64,000 nucleotides of DNA from Dictyobacter formicarum. GTDB lineage: Bacteria; Chloroflexota; Ktedonobacteria; Ktedonobacterales; Ktedonobacteraceae. The stretch lies in the NCBI RefSeq assembly GCF_016587435.1, contig NZ_BNJJ01000001.1, positions 1-64,000 on the forward strand, read 5' to 3'. Position numbers and translations under genes: made by a program. Positions 1 through 8,498 of this stretch are shown here, piece by piece. The first letter of the stretch is position 1. Each line of letters opens with the position of its first letter. The notes beneath the pieces were generated by a model. That model had not been told where the DNA came from and searched no databases. It saw only the letters and a program-made list of their open reading frames with translations.

Positions 1-921
1 GAACAAGCTACACGTAGTTTCCTTGATTTTTGCTCCCTGCATCGTTGGCGTGTCGCTTTCTATCAAGCAGCCCCTGAGCGCCTGGCCGCCTATCGCTCCC
101 TGCATTTGCGCACATTCAAGATGGGTGAAGAAGCAGTCCTCCATCCTCAAACCTTTACGCTGCAAGGCTCGGCTCTGGCAAATGTGCGCACCAGTTGTCG
201 GCGCGCCGAACGCGAGGGTGTACGCATCCAGTGGTATGAAGGTGTGCCTCCCCTGGAAGTGATGCAGCACCTCGAAGACATCTCAAGGGTCTGGTTGGGC
301 CAGAAAGCTGGCAAGCAGGCAACGGAGAGAGGCTTCGGCATGGGGAGAGTGGATGAATTGACCGAGTCAGCTGAACGGGCTGAAATGATTGCTGCCATCC
401 CCATACCAGCTACCGCCTCACTCCTTGCCGCCCCACAGCATCTCGTCGCAGTTGCTAAGACGAGCACTGGCCAGTCCTGCGCCTTTGTGACTTTTACCCC
501 CATCTATGGATGTTTCACAAGTAAAGCCACGGTGCCAGGGAAGCAATCCGAGATGCAGGGATGGGGGTGGACACTCGATTTGATGCGTCGGGTAAGAGAT
601 GCCCCACCAGGAGTGATGGAACTATTATTGGTGCGGGCTATGGAGCGCTTTCGTTTATGCGGAGCGCACAGGGTCAGCCTGGGCCTGGTTGCCCTGGCCG
701 ATAGCAGGCAGGAAATGACTGCTGCAGGGCGGGCACTTGCCGGTTTTGTCACTGATCGGACGGCGCTGTTGGGCCCCAGCCGGACACTTTTCGCCTTTAA
801 ACAGAAATTCGATCCATGCTGGGAGAGTCGATACCTGGTCGCCAACACCACATTGGGCTTACCGAACATCGCACGAGCTGTCCTCCAACTCCGAAACTCC
901 TCAGGGTATGGACAAGGCTGA
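1..921 (+). CDS. DUF2156 / phosphatidylglycerol lysyltransferase C-terminal domain protein (5' partial)
   Basis: The reading frame is open from base 1, so the gene starts upstream of the window. About 306 residues are visible. The segment reading FYQAAPERLAAYRSL then FKMGEEAVLHP is characteristic of the DUF2156 domain found at the C-terminus of MprF-type lysyl-phosphatidylglycerol synthases, a GNAT-like fold that transfers an aminoacyl group from tRNA to lipid. No membrane segments are visible, although the missing N-terminus could hold them. The GtrA gene follows directly, suggesting an envelope or lipid modification cluster. The family call is by motif memory; the lipid substrate is not determinable. 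Standalone DUF2156 proteins of unknown substrate are also common, so lysyltransferase activity should not be assumed. Confidence 0.75.
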   Translation, partial: EQATRSFLDFCSLHRWRVAFYQAAPERLAAYRSLHLRTFKMGEEAVLHPQTFTLQGSALANVRTSCRRAEREGVRIQWYEGVPPLEVMQHLEDISRVWLGQKAGKQATERGFGMGRVDELTESAERAEMIAAIPIPATASLLAAPQHLVAVAKTSTGQSCAFVTFTPIYGCFTSKATVPGKQSEMQGWGWTLDLMRRVRDAPPGVMELLLVRAMERFRLCGAHRVSLGLVALADSRQEMTAAGRALAGFVTDRTALLGPSRTLFAFKQKFDPCWESRYLVANTTLGLPNIARAVLQLRNSSGYGQG

Positions 922-979
922 GAATACAATGGATACCATTTTTGCAATATGCTCGCTTTTCAAGCGGGAGGGAGTAATC

Positions 980-1561
980 GTGATCTTGAGAGAAAAAAAA
1001 GAAAGACAGATACAAGCAGTTATATCGAAGACAATATCCAATACTCCTATCCATCACGACAATAACTGGAGCAGTCTCCTCTGGCAGTCGTTCCGCTACT
1101 GTCTAATAGGTGTAGCGAACACGCTCATAGATGTATTGGTCCTCAGTATCCTGCTCTGGCGCTTTCCCACGACACAGGTGCAGATCCTGGTCATCTACAA
1201 TTCTCTTGCCTATATCGCTGGTGCCGTGAGTAGTTTTTTCCTGAACAAGTATTGGACGTTCGGGCGCAAGCAGAGACCGACCCGCCAGGAAGTGGGACGC
1301 TTTCTCTTGAGCATGGCTCTCGAAATCCTGTCGAGCAATGGGCTGCTGTGGCTCATAGGCAATGCCTTGCATCCACTTCTCGCCGATGCCATGATATGGG
1401 GGAATGTCTCAAAGCTACTGGCGGTTGCTGCGAACACCGTGCTCTCTTACCTCCTCATGCGCTTCTGGATCTTTAGCAGCGGGTCACACCATCGCCTGAA
1501 ACAACAGATACCCATTCATTCAGCACTTTCTAGATCGACGAGAGACGAACTCACCCCCTGA
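980..1561 (+). CDS. GtrA family membrane protein
   Basis: Small four-TM protein of the GtrA/DPMS family, thought to flip polyprenyl-phosphate-linked sugars across the membrane. Hydrophobic segments begin at FRYCLIGVANTLIDVLVLS, and the family hallmark SSFFLNKYWTFGRK follows, with a final segment ending LMRFWIF. I chose the GTG at 980 because GGGAGG lies about 7 bases upstream. ATG codons at 908 and 929 are in frame but overlap or crowd the previous gene and lack a clear ribosome site. A GT2 glycosyltransferase follows 17 bases later, the usual GtrA-GtrB pairing, so the two probably acted together in glycan modification. The call is solid; the exact start is less so. Confidence 0.85.
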   Translation: MILREKKERQIQAVISKTISNTPIHHDNNWSSLLWQSFRYCLIGVANTLIDVLVLSILLWRFPTTQVQILVIYNSLAYIAGAVSSFFLNKYWTFGRKQRPTRQEVGRFLLSMALEILSSNGLLWLIGNALHPLLADAMIWGNVSKLLAVAANTVLSYLLMRFWIFSSGSHHRLKQQIPIHSALSRSTRDELTP

Positions 1562-1578
1562 AGAAAACGGAGCCAGTT

Positions 1579-3423
1579 GTGCAAGAGAACATCACCGGAG
1601 CGAGTATATCAGTGATTCTGCCAGCCTATAACGAAGAGGTGGTAATTGCCAGCACAGTAGCCACTGTGCTTGAGACACTGGCAACATGGTCGTTGGATTT
1701 TGAGGTCATCGTGGTAAATGATGGGAGTCAGGACGCAACTTCCGCCATTTTGGAGAGCATCGCGGCAACTCATCCGCGCTTAAAGGTTCTGCATCATGTC
1801 GTAAATCAGGGGTATGGGGCTGCCCTGATGAGTGGTTTCAAAGCGAGCACCAAAGACCTGATCTTTTTTATGGACGCCGATGGGCAATTTGATATTCGCG
1901 ATCTGGAGCCTTTCTTGCCCTTATTGCAGGAGTACGATGCCGTGCTGGGCTACCGTATCAAGCGCCAGGATCACTGGATGCGCAAGCTCAATGCCTGGAG
2001 CTGGAAGGTGTTAGTGCGAATGGTTTTTGGCGTGTCAGTACGGGATATCGACTGTGCATTTAAACTCTATCCCGGCAAGTTCCTGCGCGAGCTTCGCCTG
2101 GAGACGCGTGGAGCAATGATCAATACAGAGATCCTCTCTAAATTCAAGCGCGCTGGCTTGACCTATACCCAACTGGGTGTGCGCCACCTGCCGCGTAAAG
2201 GGGGCCAGGCAACGGGCGCGAAGCCAGCGGTGATCCACGTCTCCGACGAACAACTCTCGGACCTTCGCACCCGGCTGAAGCTCACCCGATGGCCTTTGGG
2301 CGTTGGCAATGACGACTGGTATTATGGGGTTGGTCGAACCTACCTTGAGGAGCTTGTTGACTACTGGCTGGGTGCCTATGACTGGCGCAAAGCGGAGGCG
2401 ATGATCAACCGCTACGAACATTACCAGGTGAACGTCGATGGCGTTCCCGTGCATTTCATGCGCAAACCTGGTGTTGGCCCGAATCCGATCCCACTAATCC
2501 TGACGCATGGTTGGCCGTGGACCTTCTGGCATTGGTCCAAAGTCATTGATCCGCTTGCCGACCCCGGCGCATTCGGTAGCGACCCTGCTGAGGCGTTTGA
2601 GGTCATCATCCCCTCACTTCCCGGTTTCGGCTTCTCGACTCCCCTGCCAAACCACCCGGATATGAATTTCTGGAAAGTTGCTGATCTCTGGCACACCCTG
2701 ATGACAGGCATCCTGGGCTACGAAAAGTACGCCGCCGGTGGATGCGATGTTGGGGCTCTGGTAACTGGCCAGCTTGGGCATAAATATGCCAATGAACTGT
2801 ACGCGATCCATATTGGCTCTGCACAAAAGTTGAGCTTGTTTAATGGGGATCGGGCATGGGATCTCAGCGGCGGGCATCCCATTCCAGAGGGGGTTCCTGA
2901 GCACATCCAGGCCAGGATCATCTCGCTCGATCGCCGTTTCGCCGCACATCTCGCCGTACATGTGCTCGATTCGAGTACCCTCGCGTACGGACTCAGCGAC
3001 TCCCCGGTGGGGATGCTGGCCTGGATTCTTGAACGATGGGCGAACTGGAGCGATAACAATGGCCATGTTGAGCACGTCGTCTCAAAAGACGATCTCCTCA
3101 CCCATGCCATGATTTTCTGGGTGAATAATGCCATCGAAACCTCCATGCGCATGTATGCGAATGCCAACCGCTATCCGTGGGCACCTGTCCACGCGCGCTG
3201 GCCAGTCGTCGAAGCTCCCACCGGGATCACGTTCGTGGGCTATGAGAACCCGCCCGGGGTTTCTACGGAAAATCGTGTGCAGCATTTCCTGAGCAGTGAT
3301 CGGGCTGCCTGGTACAACCATGTGAATATCACCGTTCACGATCGCGGTGGTCATTTCATCCCCTGGGAAATTCCGGACGGTTGGATTGACGACGTGCGTC
3401 GCACCTTCCGTCACCACCGATAA
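1579..3423 (+). CDS. GT2 glycosyltransferase fused in frame to an epoxide hydrolase
   Basis: The single 614-residue frame holds two unrelated enzymes. Residues 1-216 are a GT-A fold polyprenyl-phosphate glycosyltransferase, with VILPAYNEE, VVNDGSQDAT and the metal site FFMDADGQFD. Residues 219-614 are an alpha/beta-hydrolase of the epoxide hydrolase N-terminal family: entry at IHVSDEQLSDLRTRLKLTRWP, oxyanion motif HGWP at 310-313, nucleophile Asp390 in GGCDVGA, and the late His in GGHFIPWE. The GT stops where the family normally reads RKGGKQTGANPKVI and runs into its C-terminal part or membrane helices, which are absent. The start codon is GTG. The junction, near base 2230, looks like an in-frame deletion or recombination fusion. 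The parts are certain; whether the hybrid works is not known. Confidence 0.85.
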   Translation: MQENITGASISVILPAYNEEVVIASTVATVLETLATWSLDFEVIVVNDGSQDATSAILESIAATHPRLKVLHHVVNQGYGAALMSGFKASTKDLIFFMDADGQFDIRDLEPFLPLLQEYDAVLGYRIKRQDHWMRKLNAWSWKVLVRMVFGVSVRDIDCAFKLYPGKFLRELRLETRGAMINTEILSKFKRAGLTYTQLGVRHLPRKGGQATGAKPAVIHVSDEQLSDLRTRLKLTRWPLGVGNDDWYYGVGRTYLEELVDYWLGAYDWRKAEAMINRYEHYQVNVDGVPVHFMRKPGVGPNPIPLILTHGWPWTFWHWSKVIDPLADPGAFGSDPAEAFEVIIPSLPGFGFSTPLPNHPDMNFWKVADLWHTLMTGILGYEKYAAGGCDVGALVTGQLGHKYANELYAIHIGSAQKLSLFNGDRAWDLSGGHPIPEGVPEHIQARIISLDRRFAAHLAVHVLDSSTLAYGLSDSPVGMLAWILERWANWSDNNGHVEHVVSKDDLLTHAMIFWVNNAIETSMRMYANANRYPWAPVHARWPVVEAPTGITFVGYENPPGVSTENRVQHFLSSDRAAWYNHVNITVHDRGGHFIPWEIPDGWIDDVRRTFRHHR

Positions 3424-3607
3424 TCGAGCGCAGGAGGAAGAGCTTGATTAAGCTCGCGCGAGAAGCTCACAACGCAAGGCGTCAGATCGCTTGAGGTCGA
3501 GCAGCGCAATGGAGAGCTGAGAAATCTCTACGGTGCTGGCAGAACTCTACCTGAACATCACTCTGTGTTCGATCAATTTTATATGGTGTGCTGCCTGTAG
3601 GGCCATC

Positions 3608-4519
3608 TTAGCGATTGAGTAGCGGCAACACCTCATAGGCTAACATTTTTAACGTGGTCAGGTTGGGAAAGTCGCTTGTGTCGATGATAAAGTGATCGAA
3701 ACCGAGATCAATGAAAGGGCGCAATTGTTCTACAACCTGTGCGGGTGTGCCAGAGAGCGACCAATTGGGATTGACCTCTTTGTTGCCGATGATCTGCTTG
3801 AGCTCTGTTTCGGTTGGTGCGCAATAGCAGCCTAATTGTAGGAGACGTTTGATGCTTGTCCGGCCGCGTCCGATTTTATCGCATGCCTCATTTAATGATT
3901 CGACCTGCGCAGTGATTTTTGGTATTTCAGCTCCCTGAGTCACCCACCAATCGGCATGACGAGCGGCAAGGCGCATCATGCGTGGTTGGAAAGCTGCAAC
4001 CATGATAGGAGGAATAGGGTCAGGCTTTGGCTGACAGTTCGCATCTTTCACGCTGTAATATTTGCCCTCGATCGTCACATGGTCCTCGCGCCACAAAGCC
4101 TTCACAATCTGGAGTGTCTCTTCGAGCTCCTCGATACGCACGCCTGGGGTCGGGAACTCAAAGTTATAGGAATTGCACTCTTCCTGATGCCAGCCGGTGC
4201 CCAATCCAAGGATAAAGCGTCCTTCGCTCATGTATTGTAGGGTTGCGGCCATTTTTGCCAGCAGGGCAGGATTGCGGAAGAGTTGACAGAGGACGAGGTG
4301 TCCAAACGTGATATTTGAAGATCGAGCCGCCAAGTAACTCATAGCTGTCCATGCTTCAAGGACAGATTTCTCGCCGAATTGCACATGATCACCCATCCAG
4401 GCAGTATCAAAATGGCCAGAGATAATATCCAGACCTTGCTGATAAGCCGTGAGTTGCTCTGTACGGGATCGATCGCCACTTTCAAATGGGATACACCAAC
4501 CAAACTGAATACGAGCCAT
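3608..4519 (-). CDS. LLM-class F420-dependent oxidoreductase
   Basis: A 303-residue luciferase-like TIM-barrel oxidoreductase. It begins MARIQFGWCIP and carries the family features MGDHVQFGEKSVLEAWTA, LGHLVLCQLFRNPALLAKM, LGLGTGWHQEE and PPIMVAAFQPRMMRLAARHADWW in pieces along the barrel. Members use coenzyme F420 or FMN to oxidise or reduce diverse small substrates, so the substrate cannot be read from sequence. The length matches the family. It is transcribed alone, with 184 non-coding bases between it and the convergent fusion gene and no partner gene upstream. F420 rather than FMN is inferred from the resemblance to the F420-dependent group. A truncated relative occurs at 31810. Confidence 0.88.
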   Translation of the reverse strand: MARIQFGWCIPFESGDRSRTEQLTAYQQGLDIISGHFDTAWMGDHVQFGEKSVLEAWTAMSYLAARSSNITFGHLVLCQLFRNPALLAKMAATLQYMSEGRFILGLGTGWHQEECNSYNFEFPTPGVRIEELEETLQIVKALWREDHVTIEGKYYSVKDANCQPKPDPIPPIMVAAFQPRMMRLAARHADWWVTQGAEIPKITAQVESLNEACDKIGRGRTSIKRLLQLGCYCAPTETELKQIIGNKEVNPNWSLSGTPAQVVEQLRPFIDLGFDHFIIDTSDFPNLTTLKMLAYEVLPLLNR

Positions 4520-4640
4520 TGTATTTCTTTCTAGTTCCGGGGAACAAATATTGGGATCACGTAAACGGGCGAAAGTAGGTGGGCGATGCCAGTATGTGAC
4601 ACTGACTATCTCCTGTCAAAACACAACATTTATTTCATAA

Positions 4641-4994
4641 AGTATAACACATGAATATTGCACATGCTCACCAGCTCAAGGCCCACGTGCTCCTCCACAG
4701 AAAACGAGCCAGGGAGCCCCAGTCTTTGCAAGCCGGGGCTCCCTGGCGGTTCCTTATGGGCTGGTTCAGGAAGCCAGGACGTTTCCTAGCGATCAGCCAC
4801 CTGCTGGCTTTGGGCCGGTGCGCCTGGAACAGAATGATGTGGCCGTGCTCCTGCGCAGTGATTCGCTCAACAACATCATGGAGGGCACCAATACGTTGTT
4901 CGGAACGGGAAGCAACCAGACGGGCAGTCTGTTCAACGTGACGAGTATCCGCAGAGGCTTTACCGGCGGCGGGCACACGGGCAACAGAGTCTAG
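4641..4994 (+). pseudogene. Remnant resembling a Dyp-type peroxidase
   Basis: A reading frame without a clear start runs from about 4641 to the TAG at 4992-4994. It encodes protein-like sequence including GLVQEARTFPSDQP, NDVAVLLRSDSLNNIMEG and GSLFNVTSIRRGFTGGG. The last two blocks resemble the middle of Dyp-type haem peroxidases, where a 'DxVVLxRSD' strand precedes a 'SIRRGFxGGG' loop. Only about 115 residues remain; the conserved N-terminal GxxDG region and the distal haem-binding part are missing. I read it as an internal fragment of a lost gene. The family name is by recall and tentative; the protein-like nature of the frame is better supported. Confidence 0.45.
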
Positions 4995-5054
4995 CGAGCC
5001 AACTCGCATTACATACATCTAAGATCTCTTGAAGAAGTGCAAGTTGCCGGGTGT

Positions 5055-5906
5055 TCATAAGAAGATCCTTGCTACACCCTGATCCATCAACTGCTGTAGC
5101 TTTTCCAGCGTATCTGTTTCGGGTAGTGGTGTATAGATCATGATTTTGAGTTCGGGCATAGTAGGCACCTGCAAGGTTGTATGCTCGAACATCAGGCACC
5201 CCACCAACGGATGCTCTATGTCTTTCCGTGCATCGGCTCTACCGCGTACATCGTGACGGGGCCACCATGCGCGAAACTCAGGACTTACGCGCTGCAAATC
5301 AGCTATCAAGCGTTTGAACCATTCTTCATCGGCATAACGCGCACTATCAGCACGGAATTCCGCGAGCACTCTCTGCGCTACCTGCTCCCACTTCGGGTTG
5401 TATAAATGACTCATCGGATCAGCAAACATACGCCAGACCGCATTATATTCATATGGCGGCACCGACTTCGACAGCAACAAGACATGCTCAGCAGCGGTGT
5501 TCCAGGCGAGATAATTCCAACGACGACCAATGACGTAGGCCGGTATAGGATTGAGCGCGTCAAGCACACGGCGTAACGCAGGGCTTACCTGTTCATCAGA
5601 TGCGTGTGTATCGACGAGGTGTTGCTGATTAGCAAGCAAGAAAAGATGTCGCCGTTCGTCGGGCGTAAGTTGTAACGCATCAGCAATGCTCTGGAGCACC
5701 TCGCTTGAAGGGTGAATAGCGCGTCCTTGCTCCAAGAGGGTATACCAGGAAACGCCCACATTCGCTAGCTGCGCCACCTCTTCGCGCCGTAATCCTGGGG
5801 TGCGCCGCCTCCCACCACGTATCAACCCGACCTGTTCAGGCGAGAGGCGCATACGTCGAGTGCGTAGAAAATCCGCAAGGTCCTGTCTGCGTTGTTCGTC
5901 GCTCAT
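5055..5906 (-). CDS. HTH regulator with MmyB-like ligand-binding domain
   Basis: A 283-residue transcription factor. Residues 8-75 form an XRE-type helix-turn-helix with the group signature GLRREEVAQLANVGVSWYT and LEQGRAIHPSSEVL. Residues 100-270 match the MmyB-like domain, seen in YVIGRRWNYLAWNTAAEHVL, which in studied members binds a fatty-acid-like ligand. Such regulators are typical of Actinobacteria and Chloroflexota and often sit divergent to an oxidoreductase they control. Here the aldo/keto reductase starts 142 bases away on the other strand. The gap contains a spaced direct repeat of ATAYGATAG (near 5942 and 5965) that could be an operator, though this is weak. Ligand and mode of action are unknown. 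Confidence 0.88.
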   Translation of the reverse strand: MSDEQRRQDLADFLRTRRMRLSPEQVGLIRGGRRRTPGLRREEVAQLANVGVSWYTLLEQGRAIHPSSEVLQSIADALQLTPDERRHLFLLANQQHLVDTHASDEQVSPALRRVLDALNPIPAYVIGRRWNYLAWNTAAEHVLLLSKSVPPYEYNAVWRMFADPMSHLYNPKWEQVAQRVLAEFRADSARYADEEWFKRLIADLQRVSPEFRAWWPRHDVRGRADARKDIEHPLVGCLMFEHTTLQVPTMPELKIMIYTPLPETDTLEKLQQLMDQGVARIFL

Positions 5907-6047
5907 CGTCCTCTTTGCTCCTTATCCTGCGAGTCTCAATCATATGATAGAGGGACTCTGGTTATACGATAGCCCTCGTGCCATACTCTCAAGTGTATCA
6001 CACATCGTGATTATCGTCGTTTCAACGAGAGAAAGAGGACATTTTCT

Positions 6048-6944
6048 ATGGTATCGCATTCAGCAAATGAACAGAGTAATCTGCCAGCCACAGCCGCAGG
6101 AACGTTCACCATGGCCGAGGATCTGACGGTCACTCGCATAGGGTACGGCGCGATGCAGTTGGCTGGCCCGCACGTGTTCGGCCCACCTGCCGACCGCGAC
6201 GCTGCCGTGGCCGTACTGCGTGAGGCAGTGGCGCTGGGTATCACGCACATCGACACCAGCGACTTCTATGGCCCATACGTCACCAACCAGATCATCAAAG
6301 AAGCCCTGCACCCCTACCCCGACTCGTTGCACATCGTGACCAAGGTCGGAGCGTTGCGTGACGCCGAGGGGAACTGGCCGCAGGCGCTAGCCCCCGAGCA
6401 GTTGCGCCAGGCCGTATTCGACAATCTAGATCACCTCGGACTAGACGCACTCGACGTCGTCAACCTGCGCGTCGGTGGATTCGACAGCCCCACTCCTGGC
6501 TCGATCGCCGAACCGTTCACGGTACTTGCGCAACTGCAGCAAGAAGGACTGATCAAGCACCTCGGTCTCAGCAACGTGACCGCCGAGCAGATCGCCGAGG
6601 CACAGTCCATCGCGCCGATTGTGTGCGTGCAGAACTTCTACAACCTCGCCCACCGGGTCGACGACGACCTGATCGACTCCCTCGCCGCACAGGGCATCGC
6701 CTACGTGCCCTACTTCCCGCTCGGTGGCTTCTCCCCTCTTCAGTCCGACAAGCTGGAATCAGTCGCCACCCGCCTCGACACCACACCGATGGCCGTTGCG
6801 CTGGCATGGTTGCTCCAGCGCTCACCGAACATTCTGCTTATCCCAGGTACCTCATCCGTCGCGCATCTGCGCGACAACGTCACCGCTGCTGCGCTGACCC
6901 TTTCCGAGGATGATCTGGCCGAGCTGAACGGCGTTGCCTCATAA
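6048..6944 (+). CDS. Aldo/keto reductase lacking the usual catalytic His
   Basis: A 298-residue NADPH-dependent oxidoreductase of the AKR TIM-barrel family. Visible are IGYGAMQLAGPHVFGPP, the catalytic Asp and Tyr in HIDTSDFYGP, the Lys in HIVTKVGA, and the cofactor end LLIPGTSSVAHLRDN. The strand that normally ends in the tetrad His (QLH or QCH) reads VVNLRVGG, so that His is absent. This variation occurs in an actinobacterial-type subgroup, so it need not mean inactivity. The gene is visibly richer in G/C-ending codons than its neighbours, suggesting transfer. It is divergent from the MmyB-type regulator, its probable controller. A dehydrogenase stump follows immediately, as if a two-gene operon lost its second member. 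Confidence 0.9.
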   Translation: MVSHSANEQSNLPATAAGTFTMAEDLTVTRIGYGAMQLAGPHVFGPPADRDAAVAVLREAVALGITHIDTSDFYGPYVTNQIIKEALHPYPDSLHIVTKVGALRDAEGNWPQALAPEQLRQAVFDNLDHLGLDALDVVNLRVGGFDSPTPGSIAEPFTVLAQLQQEGLIKHLGLSNVTAEQIAEAQSIAPIVCVQNFYNLAHRVDDDLIDSLAAQGIAYVPYFPLGGFSPLQSDKLESVATRLDTTPMAVALAWLLQRSPNILLIPGTSSVAHLRDNVTAAALTLSEDDLAELNGVAS

Positions 6945-7170
6945 GCACGACCACCGCACGACCTACGATCGGGTTCATCGGCCTGAGCGACCAGGGACTA
7001 CTTATGGCGACCGCCATCGCCGAAGCGGGCTCCCTCCCCCTTGCATGTGTGAGCCCGCGTCACCCCGGCTCGCTCGATGCGCTGGGCTCGCGTCGCGCAC
7101 GTCCGCCACGACGCGAGCCCAGACCTGGCCGCCTCGTGCGACATCGTCGCGTTGTGCGTCAGCACCAATC
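6945..7170 (+). pseudogene. Truncated NAD(P)-binding dehydrogenase (hydroxyisobutyrate dehydrogenase-like)
   Basis: Directly after the reductase stop, a frame without its own stop begins ARPTIGFIGLSDQGLLMA, the GxGxxG Rossmann entry of the 6-phosphogluconate / 3-hydroxyisobutyrate dehydrogenase family. It continues LPLACVSPRHPGSLDALG and then shifts frame near 7080, where VAHVRHDASPDLAASCDIVA resumes the same domain. Homology ends near 7165, where unrelated sequence begins. Only about 75 residues of a roughly 290-residue protein remain. The G/C-rich codons match the reductase before it, so the pair probably arrived together. It cannot be functional. Confidence 0.6.
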
Positions 7171-7191
7171 GTTGCGACCATCTATCGACGC

Positions 7192-7509
7192 GCCGATCTG
7201 TTTATGCTCGTCCAGCACGCAAACCCTGCTCTTCAGAGGCGTCAGGCGGAGCAGGTCTATCAAAAAACCATTCAGCAGCTGCAAGAAGCGTTAGAGAAAG
7301 CGCGAGCTGATGCTGAGTATTACTAGAAAGAAGCCCGGATGGCAAAACTCGGAGAGCGTCGGATGCCACAGGAAGTGATCCAGCTCAAGAAGACAATCCT
7401 TGCCTTACAGCGTCAAGTGACGTGCCTCGAAGACTTGTTGGCCCGCTGTACCTATGGTGTGCATCAAGCAATGCCTTCACCTTTCATGGTCTCTGATACG
7501 CTCAGCTAA
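7192..7509 (+). pseudogene. Coiled-coil ORF remnant interrupted by a TAG stop
   Basis: The frame reads LFMLVQHANPALQRR, then QKTIQQLQEALEKARADAEY, then a TAG at 7324-7326, and resumes in the same frame with MPQEVIQLKKTILALQRQV, ending with TAA at 7507-7509. Heptad-like leucine and hydrophobic spacing on both sides of the stop suggests a once continuous coiled coil. I do not recognise a family. It lies at the ragged edge of the dehydrogenase stump, so it may be transposon-associated debris. Confidence 0.3.
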
Positions 7510-7777
7510 CGATACAGGCAGAAGCTGAGACAATCAGGCGAGCTACAGGACAGACAAGTTGGGATAGCGGGAGGACGTGGACGAGGAAAAAGAGATGAGA
7601 CCAACAACTCTTTTTGGAGAAGCCTACAACTTGACGCGCGTCGTCTCGCTTCCGGCAGGACCAAAGCAACCAGCAGAAGTAACCTAGATCACGCCCGGAT
7701 CGCATATGCAGCAAACACATACTTCGCGCGTTGGGGTGCCCAACGCGCGAAGTTCTATCCCCAGAAAGGAATGAGAT
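7510..7777. other. Intergenic stretch without supported gene
   Basis: No reading frame here resembles a protein. The stretch holds one strong inverted repeat (7721-7753, listed separately) and a purine-rich tract around 7565-7600. It separates two gene remnants. Confidence 0.5.
7721..7753. repeat. Perfect 15-bp hairpin
   Basis: ACTTCGCGCGTTGGG is followed by GTG and then by its exact reverse complement. No T-run follows on either strand, so a classical terminator is not supported. It sits 25 bases upstream of the MFS stump. Confidence 0.6.
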
Positions 7778-7912
7778 ATGGCACTCTCACATACTTCAAG
7801 AACCCTCCGGTCCCATACTGAATTCCTCAAATTGTGGATCGGGCAGTCCATCTCTGGCTTTGGGTCTGCCATTACCACCCTGGCTCTGCCACTGACCGCC
7901 GTCGTCTGGTAG
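7778..7912 (+). pseudogene. MFS transporter N-terminal stump
   Basis: ATG at 7778, preceded by AAAGGA, opens a 44-codon frame. It contains EFLKLWIGQSISGFGSAIT and TLALPLTAVVW and then hits TAG at 7910. This is the first membrane helix and the 'WxGQxxSxxGS' entry typical of drug-efflux or permease-like major facilitator proteins, which are normally about 400 residues. The sequence after the stop shows no continuation in any frame. It is a truncated, non-functional 5' end. Confidence 0.6.
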
Positions 7913-7997
7913 GATTGTGAAGATCAAGATGATCCTTGCTCTTCCGCAAATATAAGTCTACGAAAGAATTGCAGTGTGGGAATGTGTCTTTCGACGA

Positions 7998-8498
7998 TCA
8001 GGCATATCTGAAAATTGCATTGAAGGCATCGGACCACTGCTTGAAATCCTCACGCTGCTCTGTAGGGATACCCAACAACTCCGCAATGACCGTGACAGGC
8101 AGAGGAGCAGCCAGATCCCTGATCACATCCATCTCACCCAAAGCCTGCACCTGGTCGAGCAATCCGCTGGTGATCTCCTTGATGCGCGACTCCATTTGAG
8201 CCACCATGCGCAGCGTGAAGGCTTGCGAAACGAGCTGGCGCAATTGGCGATGGCGCGGCGGGTCCATGCGTAGAATGCTCGAACTGAGCGGGCTGGAATC
8301 GCGGTACTCGGCTGGCACGAAGCGGTTCTGATCGGAAGAAAACGTCGCGTGATCACTCAGCAGGCGTGCCACATCGTCGTAGCAGAAGATGTGCCATGCC
8401 TGCACATTCTGGTCGAAGAAAACTGGCTGTGTCTCACGCATCTGACGATACTAGTCATACGAGGCAGTGAGCTGTTCTCTATTGGGCTTTGTCTGCAT
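7998..8498 (-). pseudogene. Cytochrome P450 N-terminal fragment with in-frame stop
   Basis: The natural start is probably ATG at 8498 (MQTKPNREQLTASYD), but a TAG follows after about 15 codons. The frame then continues as FFDQNVQAWHIFCYDDVARL, RMDPPRHRQLRQLVSQAF and DLAAPLPVTVIAELLGIP, all standard landmarks of the first 150 residues of bacterial P450s. It ends at TGA near 7998 before the I-helix, ExxR and haem-cysteine regions. It is therefore both nonsense-mutated and truncated. A complete P450 lies at 39876. Confidence 0.8.

Noticed and set aside
504..947. Minus-strand 147-codon ORF over the DUF2156 gene
   Set aside because: Antisense shadow of a well supported gene, with no protein-like motif.
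2614..3167. Several minus-strand ORFs over the epoxide hydrolase half
   Set aside because: Shadows caused by codon bias; composition unlike real proteins.
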